A stretch of 64,000 nt of DNA from NCBI RefSeq assembly GCF_007923255.1, contig NZ_VOHJ01000016.1, positions 1 to 64,000 on the forward strand, written 5' to 3'. The notes beneath the pieces were generated by a model. That model made no database searches. It was not told the DNA's origin and saw nothing but the letters and a program-made list of their open reading frames with translations. This DNA is from Vulcaniibacterium thermophilum (lineage in GTDB: Bacteria; Pseudomonadota; Gammaproteobacteria; Xanthomonadales; Xanthomonadaceae). Position 1 is the first letter of the stretch. The number at the start of each line of letters is the position of its first letter. Made by a program: the position numbers and the translations under genes. Positions 16,190-26,951 of this stretch are shown here, piece by piece.

Positions 16190-16277
16190 GTCGCGCGCGC
16201 GGCGCGGCGGCGCGCCGGCCCTCCGTACCCGGTTCGCGTCCGTTAAGCTTCGGAACCCGCCTCCGACGGAACGTCCG

Positions 16278-17777
16278 ATGACCGCGCAAACGCCCCTGCT
16301 GGTGACCTTCGCCGTCTATCTCGCGGCGATGGTGCTGATCGGCTTCGTCGCCTGGCGCGCGACGCGCAGTTTCGACGACTACATCCTCGGCGGCCGCTCG
16401 CTCGGCAGCTACGTCACAGCGCTCGCGGCGGGCGCGTCCGACATGAGCGGCTGGCTGCTGATGGGTCTGCCCGGCGCGCTGTATCTGAGCGGCGTGTCGG
16501 GGGCATGGATCGCGTTCGGGCTGATCGTCGGTGCGTGGGCGAACTGGAGGTTCGTCGCCGGGCCGCTGCGCGTGTACACGGAGCGCACGCGCAACGCGCT
16601 GACGCTGCCGGACTACTTCACCCACCGTTTCGACGACCGCCGGCGCGTGCTGCGCGTGCTGTCGGCGCTGGTGATCCTGGTGTTCTTCGCGGTGTACTGC
16701 GCCAGCGGCATCGTCGCCGGCGCGCGCCTGTTCGAGAGCGTGTTCGGCGTGCCCTACGCGCAGGCGCTGTGGTGGGGCGCGGCGGCGACCATCCTGTACA
16801 CGCTGGTGGGCGGGTTCCTTGCGGTGAGCTGGACCGACACCGTGCAGGCGACGCTGATGATCTTCGCGCTGATCCTGACGCCGATCGTGGTCATCGTCAG
16901 CAGCGGCGGGCTCGGCACCAGCCTCGCGCTGATCGGGCAGGCCGATCCGCTCAAGTTCGACTGGTTCAAGGGCGGGCAGCTCGGCGCGATCGGCGTGATC
17001 TCCCTGCTGGCCTGGGGCCTGGGCTACTTCGGGCAGCCGCACATCCTGGCGCGCTTCATGGCCGCCGGCAGCCTCGCCACCATTCCCAAGGCGCGCCGGA
17101 TCGGCATGACCTGGATGATCCTCTGCCTGCTCGGTGCGATGGCGGTCGGCTTCTTCGGCAACGCCTACTACGCGCAGCATCCGGAGCAGGCCGGACCGGT
17201 CGCGGAGAACGCCGAGCGCGTGTTCATCGCGCTGGCGCAGCAACTGTTCAATCCGTGGGTGGCCGGCGTGCTGCTGTCGGCGATCCTGGCCGCGGTGATG
17301 AGCACGCTGTCGGCGCAACTGCTGGTGTGTTCGAGCGCGCTGACCGAGGACTTCTACCGCGGCTTCCTGCGGCCGAAGGCGGGCCAACGCGAGCTGGTGT
17401 GGGTGGGCCGCGCGGCGGTGCTGGGCGTAGCGCTGCTGGCGATCTGGATCGCGCGCGATCCGGACAGCCGTGTGCTCGGACTGGTGGCCTACGCGTGGGC
17501 GGGCTTCGGCGCCGCGTTCGGACCGGTGGTGCTGATCTCGCTGTTCTGGAAGCGCATGACCCGCAACGGCGCGCTCGCCGGCATGGTCGCCGGCGCGCTC
17601 GGCGTCATGCTGTGGAAGTGGCTGTTCGCCGACACCGGCCTGTACGAGATCATTCCGGGCGTGATCGCCGCGGTGGTGGCGATCGTGGCCGCCAGTCTGC
17701 TCGACCGTCCGCCGCCGGCCGACGTGCAGGCGCGCCACGAGCAGGTGCGGCTGACGCTGAAGGAGAACGGCTACTGA
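16278..17777 (+). CDS. putP: Sodium/proline symporter PutP
   Basis: 499-residue sodium:solute symporter family member that imports proline with Na+. About 13 hydrophobic helices. Family motifs are [20 protein letters not shown] near the N-terminus, [18 protein letters not shown], and [20 protein letters not shown] in the second half, which holds the Na+ site. No proline catabolic gene is adjacent. Substrate assignment rests on the close match to PutP rather than to SSS paralogues such as PanF. Confidence 0.9.
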   Translation: MTAQTPLLVTFAVYLAAMVLIGFVAWRATRSFDDYILGGRSLGSYVTALAAGASDMSGWLLMGLPGALYLSGVSGAWIAFGLIVGAWANWRFVAGPLRVYTERTRNALTLPDYFTHRFDDRRRVLRVLSALVILVFFAVYCASGIVAGARLFESVFGVPYAQALWWGAAATILYTLVGGFLAVSWTDTVQATLMIFALILTPIVVIVSSGGLGTSLALIGQADPLKFDWFKGGQLGAIGVISLLAWGLGYFGQPHILARFMAAGSLATIPKARRIGMTWMILCLLGAMAVGFFGNAYYAQHPEQAGPVAENAERVFIALAQQLFNPWVAGVLLSAILAAVMSTLSAQLLVCSSALTEDFYRGFLRPKAGQRELVWVGRAAVLGVALLAIWIARDPDSRVLGLVAYAWAGFGAAFGPVVLISLFWKRMTRNGALAGMVAGALGVMLWKWLFADTGLYEIIPGVIAAVVAIVAASLLDRPPPADVQARHEQVRLTLKENGY

Positions 17778-17799
17778 GCCGTCGCGCATCGGTGCGGCG

Positions 17800-18774
17800 A
17801 TGAACGACGCGCGCCCGCTCGCGATCGCGCTGATGGGCCCGACCGCCTCGGGCAAGAGCGCGCTCGCGCTCGAATGGGCCGAGCGCCTGGGCGGCGAGAT
17901 CGTCAGCGTCGACTCGGCGCTGGTCTATCGCGGGCTCGATGTCGGCGCCGCCAAGCCGAGCGCCGCCGAACGCGCGCGCGTGCCGCATCATCTGATCGAC
18001 GTGCGCGAACCGTGGCAGCCGTACTCGGCCGCCGAGTTCGCCGAGGACGCCCGCCGCGCGCTCGAGGCGATCGCCGCGCGCGGGCGCGTGCCGATCCTCG
18101 CCGGCGGCACCGGACTTTACTTCCAGGCGCTGCTGCGCGGCCTGGCGCCGATGCCCGAGGCCGATCCGTCGGTGCGCGCGGCGATCGCCCGCGAGGCCGA
18201 CGAACGCGGCTGGCCCGCCTTGCACGCCGAACTGGCGGCGGTCGATCCCGACGCCGCCGCGCGCATCCAGCCCACCGACCCGCAGCGCATCCAGCGCGCC
18301 CTCGAAGTCTGGCGGCTCAGCGGCAGGCCGATCAGCGCCTGGCGCCGCGAAGCGCCGCGCGCCCGCCTGCCGTTCCGGCTGCTGCGGCTGGCGCTGGTGC
18401 CGCAGGATCGCGCCTGGCTGCACGAGCGCATCGCCGCGCGCCTGGACGCGATGCTCGCCGACGGCTTCCTCGACGAGGTACGCGTCCTGCGCGCGCTGCC
18501 GGCGCTGCGCGCGCATCCGGATCCGCTGTCGCTGCCGGCGTTGCGCGCGGTCGGCTACCGCCAGGCCTGGGAACACCTCGAGGGCCGCTACGGCGCCGAC
18601 GAGTTCCGCGCCCGCGTGCTGCACGCCACGCGCCAGCTCGCCAAGCGCCAGATCACCTGGCTGCGCGGCGAGCTCGACGTGCGGATGCTCGACCCGCGGC
18701 GGCAGGCCGGCGAAATCGAGACGGCGTTCCGCCTCTTCGTCGGCGGTCGCGACGCGCACGTCGCGACGGCGTGA
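17800..18774 (+). CDS. miaA: tRNA dimethylallyltransferase MiaA
   Basis: 324-residue enzyme that adds a dimethylallyl group to A37 of tRNAs reading UNN codons. The P-loop [16 protein letters not shown] lies near residues 12-27, followed by [34 protein letters not shown] and [14 protein letters not shown]. The gene precedes hfq in the usual miaA-hfq-hflX-hflK-hflC order. Confidence 0.95.
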   Translation: MNDARPLAIALMGPTASGKSALALEWAERLGGEIVSVDSALVYRGLDVGAAKPSAAERARVPHHLIDVREPWQPYSAAEFAEDARRALEAIAARGRVPILAGGTGLYFQALLRGLAPMPEADPSVRAAIAREADERGWPALHAELAAVDPDAAARIQPTDPQRIQRALEVWRLSGRPISAWRREAPRARLPFRLLRLALVPQDRAWLHERIAARLDAMLADGFLDEVRVLRALPALRAHPDPLSLPALRAVGYRQAWEHLEGRYGADEFRARVLHATRQLAKRQITWLRGELDVRMLDPRRQAGEIETAFRLFVGGRDAHVATA

Positions 18775-18884
18775 GTTGCGATACCATCGGGACGATCCGC
18801 GTCGCGGGGGCGACGAATGGCGATGCGGGCAGGCCGGAGCGCAGCGACCGGCCGGATAACGATAACCATACCTGGGGGAAACCC

Positions 18885-19178
18885 ATGTCCAAGGGACAGT
18901 CTTTGCAGGATCCTTTCCTGAACGCCCTGCGCCGTGAGCGCGTTCCGGTGTCCGTCTACCTCGTCAACGGCATCAAGCTGCAGGGCACGATCGAATCGTT
19001 CGACCAGTTCGTCGTGCTGCTTCGCAATACCGTCAGCCAGATGGTCTACAAGCACGCGATCTCCACCGTGGTGCCGTCGCGCAACGTGCGCGTCGGTCCG
19101 GGCGGCGGCCATGTCCAGGCCGCGCACGACGCCGGCGCCGCGGGCGGCGCCGAGCCGGCCGCCGAAGAGGCCGAATGA
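18885..19178 (+). CDS. hfq: RNA chaperone Hfq
   Basis: 97-residue hexameric Sm-like protein that pairs small RNAs with mRNAs. The Sm1 region is [20 protein letters not shown] plus [18 protein letters not shown]. Sm2 is visible as [11 protein letters not shown]. The C-terminal tail (from about residue 70) is short, Gly/Ala-rich and acidic. A GGGGGAA stretch 6 bases before the ATG at 18885 acts as ribosome-binding site. Confidence 0.97.
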   Translation: MSKGQSLQDPFLNALRRERVPVSVYLVNGIKLQGTIESFDQFVVLLRNTVSQMVYKHAISTVVPSRNVRVGPGGGHVQAAHDAGAAGGAEPAAEEAE

Positions 19179-19289
19179 ACGGCGGCGCGCCGCCCTCTTG
19201 CCTCGGCGGCGGCGCGCCCCCATTGCCTCCCCACCCGTAGGGAGGCGCCGCTCCGGCGCCCCGCGTGGCGAAGGAGCCGATCTCCCCCG

Positions 19290-20585
19290 ATGTTCGAACG
19301 TTCCCGCAAGGGCGAGCACGCGCTGCTGATCCAGCCCCATGCCGGCGGCCCGCCCGAATCGGACGTGGTCGACGAGTTCATCGACCTGGCGCGCTCGGCC
19401 GGCGCGACGGTGGCCGCGGTGATCCCCGCCCGCATCGACCGCCCCAACGCCGCCACCCTGATCGGCAGCGGCAAGCTGGAGGAGGTCAAGGCCGCGGTCG
19501 AGGCGACCGGCGCCGATCTGATCCTCGTCAACCATCCGCTCACGCCAGGCCAGGAGCGCAACCTGGAGAAGGCGCTGCAGCGCCGGGTGGTCGACCGCAC
19601 CGGGCTGATCCTGGACATCTTCGCCCAGCGCGCGCGCAGCCACGAAGGCAAGCTGCAGGTCGAGCTGGCGCAACTGCGCCACATGGCCACGCGGCTGGTG
19701 CGCGGCTGGACCCACCTGGAGCGCCAGCGCGGCGGTGCGATCGGCCTGCGCGGCCCAGGCGAGACCCAGCTCGAAACCGACCGCCGCCTGCTGCAGAAGC
19801 GCATGGAGCAGCTCCAGAAGCGCCTCGACAAGGTCGAGGTGCAGCGCACGCAGATGAAGCGCGCGCGGCTGCGCAGCGAGCTGCCGCGGGTGGCGCTGGT
19901 GGGCTACACCAACGCCGGCAAGTCGACCCTGTTCAACGCGCTCACCGGTGCCGGCGCCTACGCCGCCGACCAGCTCTTCGCCACCCTCGATCCCACCGTG
20001 CGGCGCATCGACCTGCCCGGCGGCGGCGCGGTGCTGGCCGACACGGTCGGCTTCGTGCGCGACCTGCCGCACGAGCTGGTGGCCGCGTTCCGCTCGACCC
20101 TCTCGGAAGCGCGCGAGGCCGATCTGCTGCTGCACGTGATCGACGCCGCGGACCCGCATCGCGACGAGCGCGTCGGCCAGGTCGACGCGGTGTTGAAGGA
20201 GATCGGCGCGGGCGGGATTCCGCAGTTGCTGGTGTTCAACAAGATCGACCGCCTCGGCGAGGATGGCGCGCAACCGCGGCGCGACCGCGCCGGCGAACGC
20301 GAGCGCGTCTGGCTGTCGGCGCGCGAGGGCGCGGGGTTGGCGCTGCTGCGCGAGGCGCTGGCCGACGCGCTGCCGCTGCGCAACGTGCAGGGCGCGCTGC
20401 GGCTGCCCCCGGAAGCCGCGCGCCTGCGCGCGCGGCTGCACGCGCTCGGCGCGGTACGCACGGAGGAGGCCGACGAGGACGGCTGGCGGATCGAGGTCGA
20501 TCTGCCCGAGGCCGAAGCGCAGCGCCTGCTGGCGCAGGAGCACGGCGAGGCCCTGCGCGGGCTGCTGCGGGGGCGGGCGTCGTGA
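19290..20585 (+). CDS. hflX: Ribosome-associated GTPase HflX
   Basis: 431-residue GTPase that splits stalled or heat-damaged 70S ribosomes. The N-terminal HflX domain contains GSGKLEEVKAAVE and ILDIFAQRARSHEGKLQVEL, followed by the linker RGPGETQLETDRRLLQKRME. The G domain has G1 (GYTNAGKSTLFN), G3 (LADTVGFVRDLP) and G4 (NKIDRL). AAGGAG precedes the ATG. It follows hfq with 111 bases between, which contain a GC-rich inverted repeat. Confidence 0.95.
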   Translation: MFERSRKGEHALLIQPHAGGPPESDVVDEFIDLARSAGATVAAVIPARIDRPNAATLIGSGKLEEVKAAVEATGADLILVNHPLTPGQERNLEKALQRRVVDRTGLILDIFAQRARSHEGKLQVELAQLRHMATRLVRGWTHLERQRGGAIGLRGPGETQLETDRRLLQKRMEQLQKRLDKVEVQRTQMKRARLRSELPRVALVGYTNAGKSTLFNALTGAGAYAADQLFATLDPTVRRIDLPGGGAVLADTVGFVRDLPHELVAAFRSTLSEAREADLLLHVIDAADPHRDERVGQVDAVLKEIGAGGIPQLLVFNKIDRLGEDGAQPRRDRAGERERVWLSAREGAGLALLREALADALPLRNVQGALRLPPEAARLRARLHALGAVRTEEADEDGWRIEVDLPEAEAQRLLAQEHGEALRGLLRGRAS

Positions 20586-20706
20586 GCGCCCGCCGCGCGC
20601 CGCCGGCGCCCGCGTCGCGCTTGCTTGAGGGCCTCACGGGGCCCACCTAGAATCCCGCGACCGGTCGCGATCACGCGCACGGCCGCACCTCACACACGGA
20701 GCAGGC

Positions 20707-21807
20707 ATGCCCTGGAATCCCCCTGGCAGCGGCAATTCGGGCGACGGCGAACGCCGGACGCCGCGCGCGCGCGGCAACGGTCCCGGCGGGATCGGGCCGA
20801 TCATCGACCGGCTCCGCGGCCTGTTCGGCGGCGGCAGCCCGCTGCGCTGGGTCGCGCTCGCGGCAGTGCTGTTCCTGCTGTTCAGCAGCTTCGTGCTGGT
20901 CACCGAGCAGGAGCGCGGCGTGGTGCTGCGCTTCGGCCAGTTCTCCCGCGTGCTGCAGCCGGGCCCGCACTTCAAGCTGCCGTGGCCGATCGAGCGCGCG
21001 ATCAAGGTCAATGCCGAGCAGATCAACACCTTCAACGACAACGTGCCGGTGCTGACCCGCGACGAGAACATCGTGCAGGTCGAGATCAACGTGCAGTACC
21101 GGGTGAGCGATCCGCGCCTGTTCCTGTTCGGCACGCGCGACGCGCGGCAGGTGCTGGAGCAGGCCGCGCTGAGCGTGGTGCGCGAGCAGGTGGGCCGGTC
21201 CAGCCTCGACACCGTGCTCGGCGCGCGGCAGGCGCTCGCCGCCGCGGCGCAGTCGCAGTTGCAGCGCTCGCTCGACGCGTACGGCGCGGGCCTGGCGGTC
21301 ACCGAACTGAGCCTGCCGAACGCGCGGCCGCCGGAGGAAGTGAAGCCGGCGTTCGACGACGTCAACAGCGCGCAGCAGGACAAGGACCGCCTGATCAGCG
21401 AGGCGCAGGCCTACGCGGCGAAGGTGGTGCCCGAGGCGCGCGGCGAGGCCGCGCGCACGCGCACCGTGGCCGACGGCTACAGGACCGCGATGATCGCGCG
21501 CGCCACCGGCGACGCGCAGCGCTTCAACGCGTTGGTGGAGCAGTACAAGCAGGCGCCCGAGGTCACCCGCAAGCGTCTGTGGCTGGACGCGGTGCAGCAG
21601 ATCCTCGCCGGCAACCGCACGATCGTGGGCGCCGATTCGCGCCAGCTTCTGTACGTGCCGATGCCGGCCGGCGCGCGCGGGGCGTCGTCCACCGCGCCGG
21701 CGCTGCCGCTGGAGCGCCTGGCGCCGGCGATCGCCACACCGGACGAGAACGACGTCCGCAGCGGACGCACGCCGCGTCCGGCCGGCCGGGAGGAACCGTC
21801 GCGATGA
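20707..21807 (+). CDS. hflK: FtsH protease modulator HflK
   Basis: 366-residue SPFH/prohibitin-family inner-membrane protein. With HflC it forms a cage around FtsH and regulates its proteolysis. The N-terminus is Gly/Pro-rich and cytoplasmic, one transmembrane helix lies at about 55-75 (VALAAVLFLLFSSFVLV), and the SPFH domain follows from EQERGVVLRFGQFSRVLQPG. HflK and HflC overlap by 4 bases (ATGA). Confidence 0.94.
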   Translation: MPWNPPGSGNSGDGERRTPRARGNGPGGIGPIIDRLRGLFGGGSPLRWVALAAVLFLLFSSFVLVTEQERGVVLRFGQFSRVLQPGPHFKLPWPIERAIKVNAEQINTFNDNVPVLTRDENIVQVEINVQYRVSDPRLFLFGTRDARQVLEQAALSVVREQVGRSSLDTVLGARQALAAAAQSQLQRSLDAYGAGLAVTELSLPNARPPEEVKPAFDDVNSAQQDKDRLISEAQAYAAKVVPEARGEAARTRTVADGYRTAMIARATGDAQRFNALVEQYKQAPEVTRKRLWLDAVQQILAGNRTIVGADSRQLLYVPMPAGARGASSTAPALPLERLAPAIATPDENDVRSGRTPRPAGREEPSR

Positions 21808-22667
21808 AACTGTCCGCCTGGGTCGCCCTTGCGGTGGCCGCCCTGTTCGCCGTGATGGGATCGGTGTTCGTCGTGCCCGAAGGCCACACCGCGATCATCT
21901 TCAACCTCGGCCGCGTATCGCGCACCGATCTCGGCCCCGGCCTGCATTTCAAGGTGCCGCTGGTGGAGAGCGTGCGCGTGTTCGACCGCCGCCTGCAGGT
22001 GCTGCCGGCCGAGCCCGAGCGCTATCTGACCTCCGAGCGCAAGGACGTGAGCGTGGACTTCTTCGCGGTCGGGCGGATCCAGGACGCGCGCGCGTTCTTC
22101 CGCGCCACCGGCGGCGACGAGAAGACCGCCGTCGACCGTCTGGCGCCGATCATCCGCGAGGCGCTGCGCAACGAAATCAACGCGCGCACGCTGCAGCAGG
22201 TGGTGTCCGGCAACCGCGCCGAGGTGGTGCAGCGCCAGTTGGATGCGATCAATCGCGCCGCGGCCACGCTCGGCGTGCGCATCGTCGATCTGCGCATCAA
22301 GCAGATCGACCTGCCGACCGACAGCCAGGTCATCAAGGACGTCTACCGCCGCATGAGCGCGCAGCGCCAGCAGGTCGCCAGCCGCCTGCGCGCGGAAGGC
22401 GAGGAGCAGGCCAACCAGATCCGCGCCAAGGCCGACCGCGACCGCGCCGTGATCCTCGCCGAGGCCGAGCGCGACGCCCAGCGCCTGCGCGGCGAGGGCG
22501 ACGCCGAGGCCGCCCGCATCTACGCCGAGGCGGCCAACCGCGATCCGGCGTTCTTCGCCTTCCAGCGGAGCCTGGAGGCCTACCGGCAGGCGTTCGCCAA
22601 CGGCGACACCGTGATCGTGCTCGACAAGGACGACCCGTTCCTGCAGTACATGAAGTCCGACCGCTGA
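21804..22667 (+). CDS. hflC: FtsH protease modulator HflC
   Basis: 287-residue partner of HflK. It has an N-terminal membrane helix (about 5-25), an SPFH domain beginning EGHTAIIFNLGRVSRTDLGP, the coiled coil SRLRAEGEEQANQIRAKADR and a terminal FLQYMK segment typical of HflC. The stop codon shares its last base with the next start (TGATG). Confidence 0.94.
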   Translation: MKLSAWVALAVAALFAVMGSVFVVPEGHTAIIFNLGRVSRTDLGPGLHFKVPLVESVRVFDRRLQVLPAEPERYLTSERKDVSVDFFAVGRIQDARAFFRATGGDEKTAVDRLAPIIREALRNEINARTLQQVVSGNRAEVVQRQLDAINRAAATLGVRIVDLRIKQIDLPTDSQVIKDVYRRMSAQRQQVASRLRAEGEEQANQIRAKADRDRAVILAEAERDAQRLRGEGDAEAARIYAEAANRDPAFFAFQRSLEAYRQAFANGDTVIVLDKDDPFLQYMKSDR

Positions 22668-22855
22668 TGGCCCGCGAACTGCTGTCGGCGCTGTGTCTGG
22701 TCGCCGTGATCGAGGGGCTGTTCCTGTTCGCCGCGCCGAACGGCTGGCGGCGCGCGGCGGAGCAGTTGCACGCCATGCCGAACCGGCAACTGCGGACGTT
22801 CGGGGCGATCGTCGTGGCGGCCGGGCTGGGGGCGCTCTGGCTGGTCCGTAGCTGA
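22667..22855 (+). CDS. DUF2065 family small membrane protein
   Basis: 62-residue protein with two predicted membrane helices (about 6-24 and 44-60). DUF2065 proteins (YjeT type) sit between hflC and purA in many gammaproteobacteria, and this one keeps that position. Start and HflC stop overlap by one base. Function unknown; likely an inner-membrane accessory of the HflKC region. A terminator follows 45 bases downstream. Confidence 0.88.
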   Translation: MARELLSALCLVAVIEGLFLFAAPNGWRRAAEQLHAMPNRQLRTFGAIVVAAGLGALWLVRS

Positions 22856-22900
22856 GCCGTGGCGGGCGGTGGCCCCGCCCCCCGAAAACCCGGATAATGC

Positions 22901-22936
22901 ACAAAAGCCGGCCGGGGTCTTCCCGCCGGCTTTTGT
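22901..22936 (+). terminator. Terminator of the hfl operon
   Basis: Perfect 12-bp stem ACAAAAGCCGGC / GCCGGCTTTTGT with a 12-base loop. The U-rich right arm (CTTTTGTT) makes a good rho-independent terminator and separates the hfl genes from purA, which therefore needs its own promoter within 22937-23266. Confidence 0.88.
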
Positions 22937-22970
22937 TCGTGTGGCGGTCCGCAGCGTTCGCGACCAGGGA

Positions 22971-24559
<1,589 letters not shown>

Positions 24560-24562
24560 CAC

Positions 24563-24660
24563 TCCCTCCCCTGCGAAGGCAGGGGAGGGTTGGGGAGGGG
24601 TGAGGTCGGATCCAGCGTCACCCCCTCCCGGCCTTCCCCTGCAGAGCAGGGGGAGGGGAA
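24563..24660. repeat. CCTCCCC-TGC-GCAGGGGAGG hairpin repeats (two, opposing)
   Basis: A right-facing copy at 24563-24602 (CCTCCCCTGC-GAAG-GCAGGGGAGG then TTGGGGAGGGG) and a left-facing copy at 24620-24658. The first lies 4 bases after the purA stop and may act as transcription-end hairpin. The same family recurs at 29940-30108 and 61111-61150. Confidence 0.8.
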
Positions 24661-24705
24661 ATCGTTTCCTCGCGTCAGCGAGGGCTTCACCCGGAACATC
24701 GACGC

Positions 24706-26115
24706 ATGACCTGCCGCACCCGCTTCGCTCCTTCCCCCACCGGCTACCTGCACATCGGCGGCGCCCGCACCGCGCTGTACTGCTGGCTGGAAGCGCGCCG
24801 CCGCGGCGGCCAGTTCATCCTGCGCATCGAGGACACCGACCGCGAGCGCAGCACCGACGCCGCCGTGCAGGCGATCCTCGATGGCATGGCCTGGCTGGGC
24901 CTTTCGCACGACGAAGGCCCGATCTTCCAGACCGCGCGCATGGAGCGTTACCGCCAGGTGGCGAGCGAGCTGGTGCAGGCCGGCAAGGCGTACTACGCCT
25001 ACGAGACGCGCGAGGAACTGGAGGCGATGCGCGAGCAGGCGCTCGCCGAGGGCCGCAAGCCCCGCTACGACGGCCGCGCGCGCGAGCTGAACCTGCCCGA
25101 CCGCGACGACCCCAACAAGGTCATCCGCTTCAAGAACCCGCCGTCGGGCGAAGTCGCGTTCGACGACAAGGTCAAGGGCCGCATCGTCTGGCAGAACGAG
25201 GAGCTGGACGATCTGGTCATCGTCCGCTCCGACGGTTTCCCGACCTACAACTTCGCGGTCGTCATCGACGACATCGACATGCGGATCACCGACGTGATCC
25301 GCGGCGACGACCACGTCAACAACACGCCGCGCCAGATCAACCTCTACCACGCGCTGGGCGCCACGCCGCCGGCGTTCGCGCACCTGCCGATGATCCTCGA
25401 CAACGAGGGCAAGAAGCTGTCCAAGCGCACTAACGCGGTGTCGGTGATGGAGTACCGCGACCTCGGCTACCTGCCGCACGCGGTGCTGAACTACCTGGTG
25501 CGGCTGGGCTGGTCGCACGGCGACCAGGAGATCTTCTCGATCGAGGAGATGATCCGGCTGTTCCGCATCGACGACGTCAACCAGTCGGCGGCGCGCTTCG
25601 ACACCGCCAAGCTCGGCTGGCTCAACCAGCACTACCTGAAGACCGACGATCCGCGCGCGGTGGCGAAGCACCTGGTCTGGCACCTCGAGCAGGAGGGCTA
25701 CGACCTGAGCCGTGGCCCGGATCCGGCCGACGTGGTGGTGGCGCTGCGCGAGCGCGTGCAGACCCTGCGCGAAATGGCCGACCGCGCGCGCGTCTGGTAC
25801 CACCCGATCGACCGCTACGACGCCGCCGCGCTGACCAAGCACCTCACCTTCGCCGCGCGTGCGCCGCTCGGCGAGGCGCGCGAGCGACTGGCGACCCTGC
25901 AGCCGTGGAGCCCGGACGCGATCAACGCGACCCTGCAGGCGATCGCCGCCGACCTCGGCATCGGCATGGGCAAGATCGCCCAGCCCATGCGGGTGGCGAT
26001 CACCGGCACCCAGGTCAGCCCCGACATCGGCCATACCGTCTATCTGGCCGGCCGCGAGGAAGCGCTGCGGCGGATCGACGCCGCGCTCGAACGCACGCCG
26101 GCTGCGGCAGAATGA
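24706..26115 (+). CDS. gltX: Glutamyl-tRNA synthetase
   Basis: 469-residue class I synthetase charging tRNA-Glu. The HIGH-type motif is [19 protein letters not shown] (about 8-26), and the KMSKS-type motif is [16 protein letters not shown] near 240. A zinc-finger cysteine cluster is absent, as in many non-enteric GluRS. The ATG at 24706 follows a repeat-rich gap. zur starts 4 bases after the stop, so gltX and zur are probably co-transcribed. Confidence 0.96.
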   Translation: MTCRTRFAPSPTGYLHIGGARTALYCWLEARRRGGQFILRIEDTDRERSTDAAVQAILDGMAWLGLSHDEGPIFQTARMERYRQVASELVQAGKAYYAYETREELEAMREQALAEGRKPRYDGRARELNLPDRDDPNKVIRFKNPPSGEVAFDDKVKGRIVWQNEELDDLVIVRSDGFPTYNFAVVIDDIDMRITDVIRGDDHVNNTPRQINLYHALGATPPAFAHLPMILDNEGKKLSKRTNAVSVMEYRDLGYLPHAVLNYLVRLGWSHGDQEIFSIEEMIRLFRIDDVNQSAARFDTAKLGWLNQHYLKTDDPRAVAKHLVWHLEQEGYDLSRGPDPADVVVALRERVQTLREMADRARVWYHPIDRYDAAALTKHLTFAARAPLGEARERLATLQPWSPDAINATLQAIAADLGIGMGKIAQPMRVAITGTQVSPDIGHTVYLAGREEALRRIDAALERTPAAAE

Positions 26116-26119
26116 GCGC

Positions 26120-26599
26120 ATGGCGCCGCACTGCACCGATCCGCACCACCACGTCGACGATGGCGATGCCTTCGTTGCCGAGGTGGAGCGGGCGTGCGAG
26201 GCGCGCGGATTGCGGCTGACGCCGATCCGCGCCCACGCGCTGCGCCTGATCGCCGACGCCGGCCGGCCGATCAAGGCCTACGAACTGCTGGACCGGATGA
26301 AGGCCACGCACGACGCCGCCGCGCCGCCGACGGTGTACCGCGCGCTCGACTTCCTGCTCGAGCACGGCTTCATCCACAAGCTCGCCTCGATCAACGCGTT
26401 CGTCGGTTGCCACCATCCCGGCGGCGCGCAGCACGCGGTGCCGTTCCTGATCTGCGACCGCTGCCAGAACGCGATCGAGCTGGAGGACGAGCGCATCGTC
26501 GAGATGCTCGACGCCCGCGCGCGCGATCTCGGCTTCGCGCCGAGCGCGCAGACGCTGGAAGTTCGCGGCGTCTGCGCCGCCTGCGCGCGGCAATCCTGA
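26120..26599 (+). CDS. zur: Zinc uptake regulator Zur (Fur family)
   Basis: 159-residue Zn-responsive repressor. The Fur-like winged helix is seen in RLTPIRAHALRLIADAGRPIKAYELL and PTVYRALDFLLEHGFIHKL. Zinc-binding signs are the His-rich N-terminus (CTDPHHHVDDGD), the CDRC pair and the C-terminal CAAC, plus SINAFVGCHHPG, which fits Zur better than Fur. A ZnuD-like receptor lies downstream facing back towards it, with a Zur-box-like site before that gene, which supports the zinc assignment. Confidence 0.9.
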   Translation: MAPHCTDPHHHVDDGDAFVAEVERACEARGLRLTPIRAHALRLIADAGRPIKAYELLDRMKATHDAAAPPTVYRALDFLLEHGFIHKLASINAFVGCHHPGGAQHAVPFLICDRCQNAIELEDERIVEMLDARARDLGFAPSAQTLEVRGVCAACARQS

Positions 26600-26951
26600 G
26601 CCTGCAGAGCGGCTTCGGCCGCGACCCCTGCTGCCATTGCGGCAGCGACGGCCCCCGCCCGACCGATACGGCCCCGCCCGTCCGATGGGGCTCGGGCGCA
26701 AATGGGCCCCGGCATGCGCCGGGGCGACGGGGTTTGGATACAGCGTGCGAACCGGCGGCGAGGCCGCTCACTTCCGCTCGTCACCCGGCGAAGGCTCGCG
26801 TCCGTCAGCCCGGCGAACGCCGGGCTCCATTTCGACGGCACTTTGCCGGCCTCCAGCGCAATGGGTCCGGTGCTTGCGCCGCGGCGACGGGGTCGACGGA
26901 TGCGGGCATCGCTTCAGCACCGGCTCCGATCCTGTCTGCCGGGAATCACCC
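26600..26951. other. Intergenic region between zur and znuD with short repeats
   Basis: 352 bases without a supportable gene between two converging genes. Copies of the AATGGGCCCCGGC-type repeat lie at 26699-26730 and, degenerate, at 26870-26895. An opposing element (AGCCCGGCGAACGCCGGGCT) lies near 26806. The hairpins may end transcription from both sides. Confidence 0.6.

Noticed and set aside
16190-16277. Small RNA or riboswitch before putP
   Set aside because: Only a GC-rich stretch with short inverted repeats; no recognisable structure or terminator.
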